DNA from: Chitinophaga ginsengisegetis
GTDB taxonomy: Bacteria > Bacteroidota > Bacteroidia > Chitinophagales > Chitinophagaceae
Direction of reading: 5' to 3'
Assembly (NCBI RefSeq): GCF_900168065.1
Contig: NZ_FUZZ01000004.1
Span: forward strand, 496,001 to 560,000
DNA length: 64,000 nucleotides
Below, piece after piece: positions 37,301 through 45,007 of this stretch. Every line of letters starts with the position of its first letter. The first letter of the stretch is position 1. The position numbers and the translations under genes were made by a program. The notes beneath the pieces were generated by a model. That model had not been told where the DNA came from, searched no databases, and was given only the letters and a program-made list of their open reading frames with translations.

Positions 37301-38372
37301 GGCTACCGGTAATGCTATATGGGTACTGGGTCCGGATCAAACCACCACACCACCACAGCTCAACACATTTATTGCCGCGGGAGGCATTGCATTTTATCTT
37401 CCGCAAAAACAATCATTGCTCGCCGGGCAAGGATTAAATACAGCAGCTAAAACCATGATCCAGGCGCACCCCGGGAAAGGAACTCCCTTATTCCGGGCTA
37501 TTGGCCCTAACCTGTTGCGGTGGCGGGATACGCTACAAGTAACGGCATTTACTTCTTCCCCGTTACTCGACGGACTTCTTTCTGAAGTAAACACCGGCAA
37601 AGGGAAAAGCATCTATCTGCAACTTACTCCCGGTCAACTGGCACAACGTTATACAGCAGCCCCGGAAAAACAGGAAGCCATCCAGTTAAGCGTGATCCGC
37701 ATACACCAACTGATAGCCCAGCTGCTTACCAACATGGGCGCTGCGCCCTCCCCTGCAATGGCCCGCAAGCTCTGTAAGGTGAACCGCCCGCTTTCTTTCC
37801 GCACACTCAGCTCCTGGAAAGTGCTGGGGCCTTATACTGCATCAGGCGGAGCCAAAGCGCTGACCACTACTTTTCCCGGACAAGAGGATGCCATTGCCGG
37901 CGCTGAAAATCCAAACCTCACCTATAAAACGGATGAAGGCAAAGTGCTCGACTGGCGGCAAACAGCAGATGCCGGTCATAATGGCTTTGTGGACCTCAGT
38001 AAAGTCTTCGGTGGCAAAGATGATAACGCCGTAGCGTATGTAACCAAAAGCGTGAACAGCCCGTCGGCGCAGAAAGCCATTCTTCGTATGGGCGTTGACT
38101 ACTGGATGGAGGTATGGCTGAATGGCAAATCCATCCTTCGCATAGATGCCAACCACCAGAAGCGGGAAAACGAATTTATCGTGCCCGTTACGCTTTCCGC
38201 AGGTGAAAATATGCTCACCATCAAAGTAGTCTCGGGTAAAGGTGGGTTTGGTTTCTGGGCTAATATAGCATACCCCGAAGCCGGCGAGGCCCAAAGCAAT
38301 GCATCGGACAAGAATAATTTTTACCCTGTGGCATATAAATTTTTTGATCCCTACCAGTTTACGTACTGGTAG
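34302..38372 (+). CDS. Large GH2-like protein lacking the usual acid/base glutamate
   Basis: The TTG at 34302 gives a good signal peptide (MKNRIIASFTALLIALAAHAQ) and 1356 residues; the nearby ATG at 34267 is out of frame and stops quickly. N-terminal GH2 jelly roll (LNGPWKV), immunoglobulin-like domain, TIM barrel, and long C-terminal extensions including a second jelly roll (about 1225-1330, MGVDYWMEVWLNGKSI). The TIM-barrel motif NHPSILAWVIAMNSANP aligns with the GH2 pattern NHPS-x-x-x-W-x-x-GNE and has Asn422 where the acid/base Glu belongs. Glu529 in LLTEY could be the nucleophile. It is probably the last gene of the locus. Activity or a binding role is unresolved. Confidence 0.78.
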   Translation: MKNRIIASFTALLIALAAHAQDTLRLNGPWKVQPAQSQAMAPDSSQWGSITATDWRRITTGKNKAWANTPQDKVNSLWYEQQVNVPADWQSQNVIADFRRIEGDAVIFLNHQRVRELLRPGGEINLSPFLRYGAPNTLRVFITRDYNGISRGFTEDPLRYQSRHGSGNIIPVSDWPMGITAPVTIIARAPQAITDVFCIPSFRNKSLTLEVEVDAKNITGTYNLQAEIIDQHHTRVLTLSNKTMQLVNGKQVYRVTANWQNPICWELDSPYLYQAKVVLMQDGKTLCRYPDVTFGFREIWTAGNQLFMNGHLSRWRLTDVYGVNQYGLSFYRLIGYNVGQFQPHHKLWWLNDAETPLLNEDMLNEMDRTGMGCTVPGPSVSVIRDKLLHDPKLQADYQQEAAYFTRHYRNHPSILAWVIAMNSANPKSNIDPARMGKRDSVYSTQGKVIDLACTIVKKEDPTRLVFAHADGSVGDISSANVYLNFVPLQEREEWPMAWAKEGNMPYSAVEFGPPYWNNFWKGKQFLLTEYLSMYLGDAAYATEGENGLRQTIAKSNAAGSATWEQMDFQQYPGFWRFQELFTRNTNRAWRTWGVNGGWLYWLLEGYGNPNGEKLKSFTQRYKSLTAPLTGKPAWANPRYDIFQEANQPLLVYLAGSPVHTDKTHTFFAGETFEKQVAVVWDGPHKIAPQAKWMLKQGDKVFQQGSMSLAVNGGEIKLFPLSLKAPQVTTRTDMQLVLTVAGAGNDTFPLTVFPRPAAAAVKAPVLLYDPAGKSAASLKQLGIQYSAWEKGSHISPDAVLVIGREALQPGDTLPYTEKDVAAGLRVVILEQQPTVWEGMGFETIETMPRYTFIRDRESPLLAGLQPADMINWRGSPDLLPEGKQAKSYDTQHAPKWTNRHAVASVALKTPEVAGFTPILQTEFDMAYTPLLEWRYGKGKVTFCSLDLTGRVGADPAATLLAKNLFTSQQPSLPGLRDVYYTGDSTGRQLLLNAGISFRDGPATGNAIWVLGPDQTTTPPQLNTFIAAGGIAFYLPQKQSLLAGQGLNTAAKTMIQAHPGKGTPLFRAIGPNLLRWRDTLQVTAFTSSPLLDGLLSEVNTGKGKSIYLQLTPGQLAQRYTAAPEKQEAIQLSVIRIHQLIAQLLTNMGAAPSPAMARKLCKVNRPLSFRTLSSWKVLGPYTASGGAKALTTTFPGQEDAIAGAENPNLTYKTDEGKVLDWRQTADAGHNGFVDLSKVFGGKDDNAVAYVTKSVNSPSAQKAILRMGVDYWMEVWLNGKSILRIDANHQKRENEFIVPVTLSAGENMLTIKVVSGKGGFGFWANIAYPEAGEAQSNASDKNNFYPVAYKFFDPYQFTYW

Positions 38373-38430
38373 AAATTTCAAGGATGCAAATCAGGTAACA
38401 TATTTTTTTATGTTTTTATTGCAAATAATT

Positions 38431-38476
38431 TAGTTTTGGCATTGATAGTTTAATCAGATGGTTATTGTTACTTTTG
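38431..38476 (+). promoter_or_regulatory. Two candidate -7 boxes before the restriction-modification genes
   Basis: TAGTTTTG (38431-38438) and TACTTTTG (38469-38476) both match TAnnTTTG, 70 and 32 bp before the methyltransferase ATG. They suggest the restriction-modification pair has its own constitutive promoters, independent of the glycan locus. Confidence 0.5.
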
Positions 38477-38507
38477 GTATTATATCATGCTGAATAAAGA
38501 TTAATTA

Positions 38508-39728
38508 ATGGACAAACTATTGAAGGGTCAAAAAAATCCGAAGAAGAAACTCATATCAGACAAACGTAACTATTTAGTTAAAACCGTAGCACAAGCTAAA
38601 GAAATATCGGGCGACTGGTTGCGCACAATTGACCTTTTACAGGCAGTCGGAATGGGTTTGCCAGAAGTTGACGACCGTTATCACATATGGCGTGTACCTC
38701 TTACAAATAAAAAGTCCAAGGACAGAATCGGAGAAGTAGCCATCAACGCTTATACGACAGAAATAATATCGGCTAAAACTACAAAGCAGGAAATGCTTGA
38801 AGCGAGGTTATTAGGCAAGGATGAAATAAAAATAAGTAAAAAAAAATCCACTAAAAATCTTGAATATCCAATATCTAATTTGAGAAATACCATTGGACTC
38901 GGCGATAGTTCAGCATTGTTGGACGATATGCCAACAGCGAGCGTCGATCTGGTATTTACATCCCCTCCCTATTTTAACGCCCGTCCCGAATATTCGGACT
39001 ACGAAGTATATGAGGAATACTTATTAAAAATGAGGCAGATTATACGGAAATGCCACAGGGTATTGAATGAAGGCAGATTTTTTGTTATAAATGTTTCTCA
39101 TGTTTTATTAAGACGTGCAAGCAGAAACGAGGCATCAAGACGAATAGCAGTTCCGTTTGACCTTCACCGTATATTTACAGAAGAAGGATATGAATTTATT
39201 GATGATATCATTTGGGTAAAACCTGAAGGTGCTGGCTGGGCAACAGGGAGAGGCAGAAGATTTGCCGCTGACAGAAACCCCTTACAGTATAAAGCTGTTC
39301 CGGTAACAGAATATGTTTTGGTATACCGGAAAAAGACAGATTTACTAATTGATTGGTTTATCAGAAATCATCCCGATAGAGAAATAGTACATGAGTCGAA
39401 GGTGGATGACAACTATGAAAAAACCAACATCTGGAAGATCCAGCCCAAAACTGTATCAAAACATCCCGCTCCTTTTCCGAATGCACTTGCTGAAAAAGTT
39501 ATTCAATATTATTCTTTCAAGAATGATGTTGTACTGGATCCCTTTGCCGGTTCAGGAACCACAGGGGCGGCAGCGGCAAAATTAAAAAGACGCTTTGTGC
39601 TATTTGAAATAAACCCGGAATATATTAATCTTATAAAAAAAGACGTCCCTCAATGGCTTGGCAAAGAGGCAGAGCAGATACTTTGGCTCAATACACTGCC
39701 ATCGAATAATACACAACTACTATTCTGA
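38508..39728 (+). CDS. DNA methyltransferase (beta-class, N4-cytosine or N6-adenine)
   Basis: 406 residues. The catalytic motif IV TSPPY is at 151-155 and the AdoMet motif I FAGSGTT at 346-352 near the C-terminus. This order (motif IV, target recognition, motif I) defines the beta class. The SPPY form is more typical of N4-cytosine enzymes, but N6-adenine is possible. The first 130 or so residues are a separate domain. It protects host DNA from the nuclease encoded 10 nt downstream. The AT-rich codons contrast with the GC-richer glycan locus before it, a sign of separate origin. Confidence 0.9.
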   Translation: MDKLLKGQKNPKKKLISDKRNYLVKTVAQAKEISGDWLRTIDLLQAVGMGLPEVDDRYHIWRVPLTNKKSKDRIGEVAINAYTTEIISAKTTKQEMLEARLLGKDEIKISKKKSTKNLEYPISNLRNTIGLGDSSALLDDMPTASVDLVFTSPPYFNARPEYSDYEVYEEYLLKMRQIIRKCHRVLNEGRFFVINVSHVLLRRASRNEASRRIAVPFDLHRIFTEEGYEFIDDIIWVKPEGAGWATGRGRRFAADRNPLQYKAVPVTEYVLVYRKKTDLLIDWFIRNHPDREIVHESKVDDNYEKTNIWKIQPKTVSKHPAPFPNALAEKVIQYYSFKNDVVLDPFAGSGTTGAAAAKLKRRFVLFEINPEYINLIKKDVPQWLGKEAEQILWLNTLPSNNTQLLF

Positions 39729-39738
39729 TACAGCAAAA

Positions 39739-40944
39739 ATGAAAGCAAAGAAAAACGTACACCAGGAAACTCCCATATCTGACATTTTTCCCCAGAGTGG
39801 TAAAGACCTTTTAGTTGGTGGTGGGAAACAATTCGTGGAAAGAATTGGCGTCGAAGCCGTAAAACAAGCCGTTTTTAGTGTAATGATGGGTGAAAACTTG
39901 CGCACTCAGACGGAACCTATCTCCCGAATGAGAATAGCGCAGGTAAGCGGAGCAATTATCGCAATGATAGCCAAAGGTTATTTAACGATTGATAATTTCC
40001 AACGTGAGTTATCGCGCTTAGCTATCAAAGAGCTCGCCTCTGCGAAGAAAAATGATAATGAAAAAGTATGGCCGGCTCAGTGGCTAATAGGTATAACTGG
40101 AAAATCGTTTCAGAATGTTTTAAGAGGTAATCGAGAGGCATTGATAGAATATATAGCCGATTTCGAAAAAGCTATTAAAGATTCTGCCGAACATTGTAAA
40201 CAACAATACGGTGACTACAAAATGGATCTCCATTTCACGATGAATGGAATCGACAATAAAGTGGCTTTAGACTGGGAGGGAATAACAAGGTTAACAACCG
40301 CTATTGGTTCACAGACCCTGACATTGCGCGGCTCTGACAAATCGATATACGGAAAATTATTTGAACGGCTCATACTGGGATCCATTTTAACGCTACTGGG
40401 CTTTAAGAGAGTTGACAAAAACAGTGATAAAAAAGAGAGGAAAGAGATTTTCTGGCTTTCGGATAGCTCGGCCAACCGGGAAAGTGATGCCACCGTAGTC
40501 ATTACCCCTGGACATGTAGCCCGATTTGATATCGGGTTTATCGGGCCAGGCAATTCCGAGATTTCAAAAGATAAGCTATCAAGATTTGATAGAGATATTG
40601 AAGTCAGCGGTCAAAATGCCCATTCTGTTACCTTTATCGTGGTTGACAGACTACCGGCAACCGGCAAAACAAAAGCTGCTGCAGATAAAATCGGAGCAGA
40701 AATAATCCAGATGAGTATGGCATACTGGCCAAAGGAATTGGCCGATAAACTTGCAAAGAGATTCGGATTTAAGCACGAAATTCAACAAATACGACCTAGC
40801 GAACTGAAAAATTACATAAAAACACAAATTGATAAGATAAAAATCCAGGATTTCCTTAATGAGATAACTTTGGAGGAAATTGAGGAAAGTCAGGAAAAAG
40901 AAGCGGAACAACAGAAACTTGAATTGGATTTTGAAGATGAGTAA
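39739..40944 (+). CDS. Probable type II restriction endonuclease
   Basis: 401 residues from the ATG at 39739, 10 nt after the methyltransferase stop; a longer frame from 39658 would overlap that gene. No helicase or ATPase motif is present, which fits a type II enzyme. A region DATVVITPGHVARFDIGFI may be the acidic core of a PD-(D/E)XK-like site, but the motif is not clean. The C-terminus is a Glu-rich tail. Family assignment is mainly from context; a relation to the CfrBI group, whose methylase is an N4-cytosine type, is only a guess. The recognition site is unknown. Confidence 0.72.
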   Translation: MKAKKNVHQETPISDIFPQSGKDLLVGGGKQFVERIGVEAVKQAVFSVMMGENLRTQTEPISRMRIAQVSGAIIAMIAKGYLTIDNFQRELSRLAIKELASAKKNDNEKVWPAQWLIGITGKSFQNVLRGNREALIEYIADFEKAIKDSAEHCKQQYGDYKMDLHFTMNGIDNKVALDWEGITRLTTAIGSQTLTLRGSDKSIYGKLFERLILGSILTLLGFKRVDKNSDKKERKEIFWLSDSSANRESDATVVITPGHVARFDIGFIGPGNSEISKDKLSRFDRDIEVSGQNAHSVTFIVVDRLPATGKTKAAADKIGAEIIQMSMAYWPKELADKLAKRFGFKHEIQQIRPSELKNYIKTQIDKIKIQDFLNEITLEEIEESQEKEAEQQKLELDFEDE

Positions 40945-41019
40945 TGCTCTTTCCGCAACAATCCAAGAAGAAAATACCACCTTCTGTATATTTACGCACC
41001 TGCCTTATTTACCCCAGTC

Positions 41020-41787
41020 ATGACAGAACAGCTATTTATCATTGATGCAGATGTAAAACTCCGGGACGTAGACACAGACAGCTACGGTAACTATATAGCG
41101 ATTACTGAAAAAAATGAAATAATAGCTCCCTTCTTCCGCACCCAACTACCGGAAAACTATTTGTCTTTCAGGGTCCGGCGGCTAACAGACAGCTTATTTT
41201 TAGTGCTTTCAATACCCACCAAAGGGGAACACAATGCCCTGATTTATGACTGCGAAGGCAAACTGCAGTTATCATTTTTTGCAGGTACCGGCATTGAAGA
41301 GGTGCTGGTTTTTAAAGACAAGATTGTATTCACTTATTTTGACGAAGGCGTTTTCGGCGACGACGGTCCTAACCTGGAAGGCTTAGCCGTTTTCAATTTC
41401 CGGGGGGAAATGTTGTATGGCTTTAACTCCAATGCCAACTGGTTAATCGCCGACTGCTACTGTGCCTGTAAGCTGGATCAAAACACCGTGTTATTTTATC
41501 CATACACCGATTTCCAGGTGATATCGCTGAACCTTAAAACCTTCGCCTGGAAACAATACGAAACACCGGCCGATTTTCGGGGCGCCCATTCAATGGTGTA
41601 CAACTGCGGACAGGTAATTTTACATGGCACTTATGAAAACAAAACGAACTTCTTCCTGTGGAATATCGCAGGAAAAGAGGTCACAAAGTTCGGTACCTTT
41701 GACGGCGGATTGAAAGGACTTGAAGAGGGAAAATTTATGACCCTGAAAAGCAATGGCTTTAGCATCATCAATCCTCTTGAAGAATAA
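41020..41787 (+). CDS. Hypothetical cytoplasmic beta-propeller-like protein
   Basis: 255 residues without signal peptide. Repeated beta-rich segments (VKLRDVDTDSYGNYIAITE, LAVFNFRGEMLYGFNS, KGLEEGKFMTLKSNGFSI) suggest a small propeller. No family was recognised. A box reading TATATTTA at 40987-40994 lies 25 bp upstream and is close to the TAnnTTTG consensus. The next gene begins 62 nt later on the same strand. Confidence 0.6.
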   Translation: MTEQLFIIDADVKLRDVDTDSYGNYIAITEKNEIIAPFFRTQLPENYLSFRVRRLTDSLFLVLSIPTKGEHNALIYDCEGKLQLSFFAGTGIEEVLVFKDKIVFTYFDEGVFGDDGPNLEGLAVFNFRGEMLYGFNSNANWLIADCYCACKLDQNTVLFYPYTDFQVISLNLKTFAWKQYETPADFRGAHSMVYNCGQVILHGTYENKTNFFLWNIAGKEVTKFGTFDGGLKGLEEGKFMTLKSNGFSIINPLEE

Positions 41788-41849
41788 TGATTCTTTTGAC
41801 GGAATCTCGGTTAATCATTATGTTTGAAACATTAAAACCAAGCCTATAT

Positions 41850-42539
41850 ATGTACCTCAGAACTTTAACGATAGCAGCAAGTGCCAGTGTGCTTTTTGCC
41901 TGCAATTCTTCCAAAAAACAATCTAATACAGAAGATAGTACTGCTTCTCCCCAGGTAACCGGCACAACACAGGAAACTACAGCCCCACCGGCTGATACAA
42001 AAACATTTGACATTACTGCCATCCCTGTATCAGATAAACCACTTGGCGCATTCCCATATTTCAGTCTGCCGGATGGCTACCAGAACTTTTCAAATAATAA
42101 GGTATCAGACTTTGATGTTGCTTTCTTCTGGGTGAAAGATCACTTTGAAAGACCCGAAGGAAAAATATTCTATAACCGGGTCACTGCCAAAGAGGGCAAA
42201 TCGTACAGCGACCTTGAATTGGCCAAAAACCTGGAAGAAGTTATTACAGGCGTTGGAGGAGTGAAAGTTTCCGAGGCTAAAGTGCCGTGGGATTCCTCTG
42301 CTGTGATTCCGGAAAACAATAAGCTGAAATATATACAGGGTTATGGTTTCCTGGGAAATGCAGTTACTACTACTTTCCTGATCCGTCGTGCCGACAGGAA
42401 CATCTGGGTACAGCTTACGCCAACAGATGACGGCGCATCTGCCGGATGGATGATCCTCGAAACCAAACCTTTTAAAGCCACTGCCTCCCTTATCAAAGCA
42501 GATGAAATAAAAAAGGAGCTCGACACAAAAAGGACATAA
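41850..42539 (+). CDS. Lipoprotein resembling the N-terminal domain of OmpA-family proteins
   Basis: The ATG at 41850 gives 229 residues with a compact lipoprotein signal (Cys18, VLFACNSS); earlier in-frame starts at 41787 and 41820 would give an overlong leader. The segment KPLGAFPYFSLPDGYQNF and the later EGKIFYNRV resemble the domain that precedes the OmpA peptidoglycan-binding domain in proteobacterial lipoproteins. Here the OmpA domain itself is absent. Residues 20-50 are a Thr/Gln/Pro-rich linker. Function unknown. It is followed by a strong hairpin. Confidence 0.65.
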   Translation: MYLRTLTIAASASVLFACNSSKKQSNTEDSTASPQVTGTTQETTAPPADTKTFDITAIPVSDKPLGAFPYFSLPDGYQNFSNNKVSDFDVAFFWVKDHFERPEGKIFYNRVTAKEGKSYSDLELAKNLEEVITGVGGVKVSEAKVPWDSSAVIPENNKLKYIQGYGFLGNAVTTTFLIRRADRNIWVQLTPTDDGASAGWMILETKPFKATASLIKADEIKKELDTKRT

Positions 42540-42610
42540 CAGCAGTGAAGACGGTAAAGCGAAGAACCGGAGAGTGGAGATCGTAAAAATATAACGGCGA
42601 TAAGATCTTT

Positions 42611-42654
42611 AATTTAAAAGCCTCCAGGTTGTACAACCCGGAGGCTTTTAAATT
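42611..42654. terminator. Strong bidirectional terminator
   Basis: The 15-base arms AATTTAAAAGCCTCC and GGAGGCTTTTAAATT are perfectly complementary. Inside the loop, GGTTGTACAACC is itself a palindrome. The A- and T-runs on each side suit both the lipoprotein gene and the convergent DoxX gene. Confidence 0.88.
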
Positions 42655-42670
42655 ATCTCAATACACCACA

Positions 42671-43048
42671 CTAGCTTACCATCGGCAAATACTTCTTCCG
42701 GTTTTCAATAATTACCCAGATATTAATTACCAGCATCACAAGTGCAATAGGCAATCCTGATGGAGCGTTGAAAATGTTAGTTAAAACAACTCCTACCATT
42801 ACCGGGAGAATAACTATTGCGCCGAGCGCCCTTGTTTTATTTGGAATAAAAAGCGCGCCGCCAACTACTTCTATTACTCCAACAAGTGGCATTAACCAGC
42901 TGATCTGCATGAAGGCGCCCATTAATTTCATCAGGCTTTCAGGCATGTCTTTGGGTACCGGCATGTAGTTAAAGAATTTGTTCAGTCCCGCGTTAATGAA
43001 CATAAGTCCGAAAAGCAGACTTACTACGAATAGGATTTTGTTTTTCAT
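42671..43048 (-). CDS. DoxX-family membrane protein
   Basis: 125 residues, four membrane helices. The opening MKNKILFVVSLLFGLMFINAGLNKF and WLMPLVGVIEVVGGAL are typical of DoxX/DoxD-like proteins. The family is linked to thiol or redox balance but the role of single DoxX proteins is not settled. In Bacteroidota, DoxX genes often lie beside ArsR/SRPBCC pairs, as here. A near-match -7 box (TATCTTTA on the minus strand) lies just upstream. Confidence 0.85.
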   Translation of the reverse strand: MKNKILFVVSLLFGLMFINAGLNKFFNYMPVPKDMPESLMKLMGAFMQISWLMPLVGVIEVVGGALFIPNKTRALGAIVILPVMVGVVLTNIFNAPSGLPIALVMLVINIWVIIENRKKYLPMVS

Positions 43049-43121
43049 AGTGTTTAATTTCCGTAAAGATACATTTCATTTTTATTTGCAGTATATCTGC
43101 AGTATCAGTTGTGAAGAAATT

Positions 43122-43625
43122 CTATTTTTTCAATGATGGCAGCAGTTCGTCCAATCCTTCCATAGCCATTGCCAGTCCTTCTTTGAAGCCCATCTGGATA
43201 GTGGCTTCCAGTTGAGCCAGATCCGCATAGGAAATGTGTAACTCCACCAAAGTGACCGCTCCTTTGTCAACAAAGGTGACGTTCCATTCCGCCTGTGGCA
43301 ACTCTTTATTTACATTTCCGTCGGCATCTGCAAAAGCGTCAAGAACGGTGAATTTTTGCTGCGCCTGGATGTTTTTGTAGTTGGCCAGTGCCCAGTGTTC
43401 TTCACCTTCCGGGCCTACCATTGCATAGTGCCAACGTCCGCCTTCCCTGAAGTCCATCGTTTTTGTTTTTGCCTTCCAGGGCTTTGGCGCCCACCACAGA
43501 TCCAGGATTTCACTTTTCGTATAGGCGTCCCAAACCAGGGGAAGTTCTGCTGCAAATTCCCGTTTAATTGTGATGGTTTTGTTTTCCTTGTTTACAGAAA
43601 AATCAAAAGCTAAGTTCATACTCAT
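43122..43625 (-). CDS. SRPBCC/AHSA1-type ligand-binding protein
   Basis: 167 residues with the AHSA1 pattern (KEFAAELPLVWDAYTKSEI-like start, DLWWAPKPWKAKTKTMDFREGG, and HISYADLAQLEATIQMGFKEG). The fold is a hydrophobic cavity for a small molecule. Its start overlaps the ArsR stop by 4 nt (ATGA), so it is translationally coupled to that regulator. Such ArsR-SRPBCC pairs are widespread; the ligand is unknown. Confidence 0.87.
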   Translation of the reverse strand: MSMNLAFDFSVNKENKTITIKREFAAELPLVWDAYTKSEILDLWWAPKPWKAKTKTMDFREGGRWHYAMVGPEGEEHWALANYKNIQAQQKFTVLDAFADADGNVNKELPQAEWNVTFVDKGAVTLVELHISYADLAQLEATIQMGFKEGLAMAMEGLDELLPSLKK

Positions 43626-43942
43626 TTCTTTTTGCTTTTTATAGTTAACAATACTTTGTCAAGTTCGTTAAATCTCCCCTCCCACAACTTCCTGAATTGT
43701 TCCAGCCATTTGTCAATCTCCTGCATTTTATTTCCATTAAGCTGATAAAAAATTTCCCTGCCCGACTGCTCCTGTTTAACCAGTTCGCATTCCGTGAGGA
43801 TGCGCAGATGTTTTGAAACGGCCTGCCGGCTCATATCAAAATGTTCCGCAATGGCGTTGGGTGTCATTGCCTGCACGGCAATAAGTAATATAATGGCCCG
43901 TCTGGTCGGGTCGGCAATAGCCTGAAAAACATCTCTTCTCAT
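43622..43942 (-). CDS. ArsR-family transcriptional regulator
   Basis: 106 residues with winged helix-turn-helix (VFQAIADPTRRAIILLIAV, AIAEHFDMSRQAVSKHLRIL). No metal-binding cysteine box is visible, so it is of the non-metal group that pairs with SRPBCC proteins. Two GCAAC-N6-GTTGC inverted repeats stand in its promoter region, a good candidate for autoregulation of this operon. Confidence 0.9.
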   Translation of the reverse strand: MRRDVFQAIADPTRRAIILLIAVQAMTPNAIAEHFDMSRQAVSKHLRILTECELVKQEQSGREIFYQLNGNKMQEIDKWLEQFRKLWEGRFNELDKVLLTIKSKKK

Positions 43943-43962
43943 TTCTCCGTTAATTTATTCGC

Positions 43963-44002
43963 GCAACCGTTCAGTTGCAAATATAAGCAACTAATTGGTT
44001 GC
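43963..44002. promoter_or_regulatory. Two ArsR-type operators (GCAAC-N6-GTTGC)
   Basis: Perfect inverted repeats at 43963-43978 and 43987-44002, both with 5-bp arms and a 6-bp spacer, 24 bp apart centre to centre. They lie 21-60 bp upstream of the ArsR start and are the only such repeats seen nearby. Confidence 0.75.
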
Positions 44003-44070
44003 ACAAAATATTTTGTGTATTTTTTTAAGGGGAAGCAAATATTATCTCCGGTAATTTGATAAGAAGAAGA

Positions 44071-44502
44071 TCAACCTTCTATCATCTTTTTCATGATCCC
44101 CAGCGTACCGTTCCAATAGAAACTGAGATGCTGGTATATGGTATCCGTGGGGAAATTAGTGAGCGTTAATGTTAACAAGGTATGCTCCTCCTGTGGCGTC
44201 AGTGCAAACCTGATAACCGTGTAGTTCTCTTTGCTATCAGGCAACCGGGATAACGAACTTAGAAAATCATAGCTCACTGCATGATCCGGTGAATACTCCA
44301 GCACCGTTCCTTTGTTCTCAAACCTTGCATGGTGGAAACCGCTGATGACTAAAGGAGCGCCCACCTCCCAGGTAGTAACAACGCGGAGATCCAGCGCTGC
44401 TTCTCCCATCCATTGCGTCATTAACTTAATGTCTGTAATTGCGTTCCATACTTCCGCCACAGGCGCATTGATCATTATTTTTCTCTCTATTATCTTTTCC
44501 AT
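44071..44502 (-). CDS. SRPBCC-domain protein (AHSA1 type)
   Basis: 143 residues. The start KIIERKIMINAPVAEVWNAITD and WMGEAALDLRV fit the START-like AHSA1 family of ligand-binding proteins. It is separate from the ArsR-coupled paralogue by 128 bp of intergenic DNA that contains the ArsR operators, so it may be a second member of the same physiological group or an independent gene. Confidence 0.83.
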   Translation of the reverse strand: MEKIIERKIMINAPVAEVWNAITDIKLMTQWMGEAALDLRVVTTWEVGAPLVISGFHHARFENKGTVLEYSPDHAVSYDFLSSLSRLPDSKENYTVIRFALTPQEEHTLLTLTLTNFPTDTIYQHLSFYWNGTLGIMKKMIEG

Positions 44503-44574
44503 TCTGTGAGCTTGATAAATTTTCCGGAAGCTAATCTGTTTTTTTCAGATCCGGTGACAGCACCGTATAATCGT

Positions 44575-44946
44575 TTATGTTATATGCCGCCCTTCGAGAT
44601 AGGCCAGCATTCCTGCCACCACTACCTGTAAAATTAAAAACGCCGTACCAAATAATGTTGTTCCGGAAATATAAAAGATCAGCAGCACCACGCTGGTGAT
44701 AGTCCACAGCCAATTTGCGTAAACAAGTGCCCTGAGCTGCAATACAGAAGGCTGACGTTGCAGCGCCAGGCTCACGGCCAGTAACGCATATGCCAGCGTA
44801 ACAACCGCAATCATTGCAACAATATTCACGGGCAAACCGAGGAAAACAGCTAAGGTCCGGAACCACAATAAGCCCACTACCACAGTGCTGCCACCCAGCA
44901 GGCAATCGGCCCAGAGTATTTTTTTCAGCAAGGGCAAATCTTTCAT
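44575..44946 (-). CDS. Small four-helix membrane protein
   Basis: 123 residues with four hydrophobic helices (LLGGSTVVVGLLWF, VAMIAVVTLAYALLAVSLAL, WTITSVVLLIFYI, GTAFLILQVVVAGML). No enzyme motif. It resembles the integral-membrane family often annotated only as a hypothetical membrane protein. It precedes the SRPBCC gene on the same strand with a 72-bp gap and is divergent from the small protein gene at 45008. Confidence 0.7.
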   Translation of the reverse strand: MKDLPLLKKILWADCLLGGSTVVVGLLWFRTLAVFLGLPVNIVAMIAVVTLAYALLAVSLALQRQPSVLQLRALVYANWLWTITSVVLLIFYISGTTLFGTAFLILQVVVAGMLAYLEGRHIT

Positions 44947-45007
44947 CCTATGAATTTAGCTAAACTTTAAACGCAAATTGAATAGCTTTAAATAATAATT
45001 ACGCCTT

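Noticed and set aside
38373..38507. Flanking direct repeats marking insertion of the restriction-modification genes
   Set aside because: No matching direct repeat or integrase was found at the two ends by eye.
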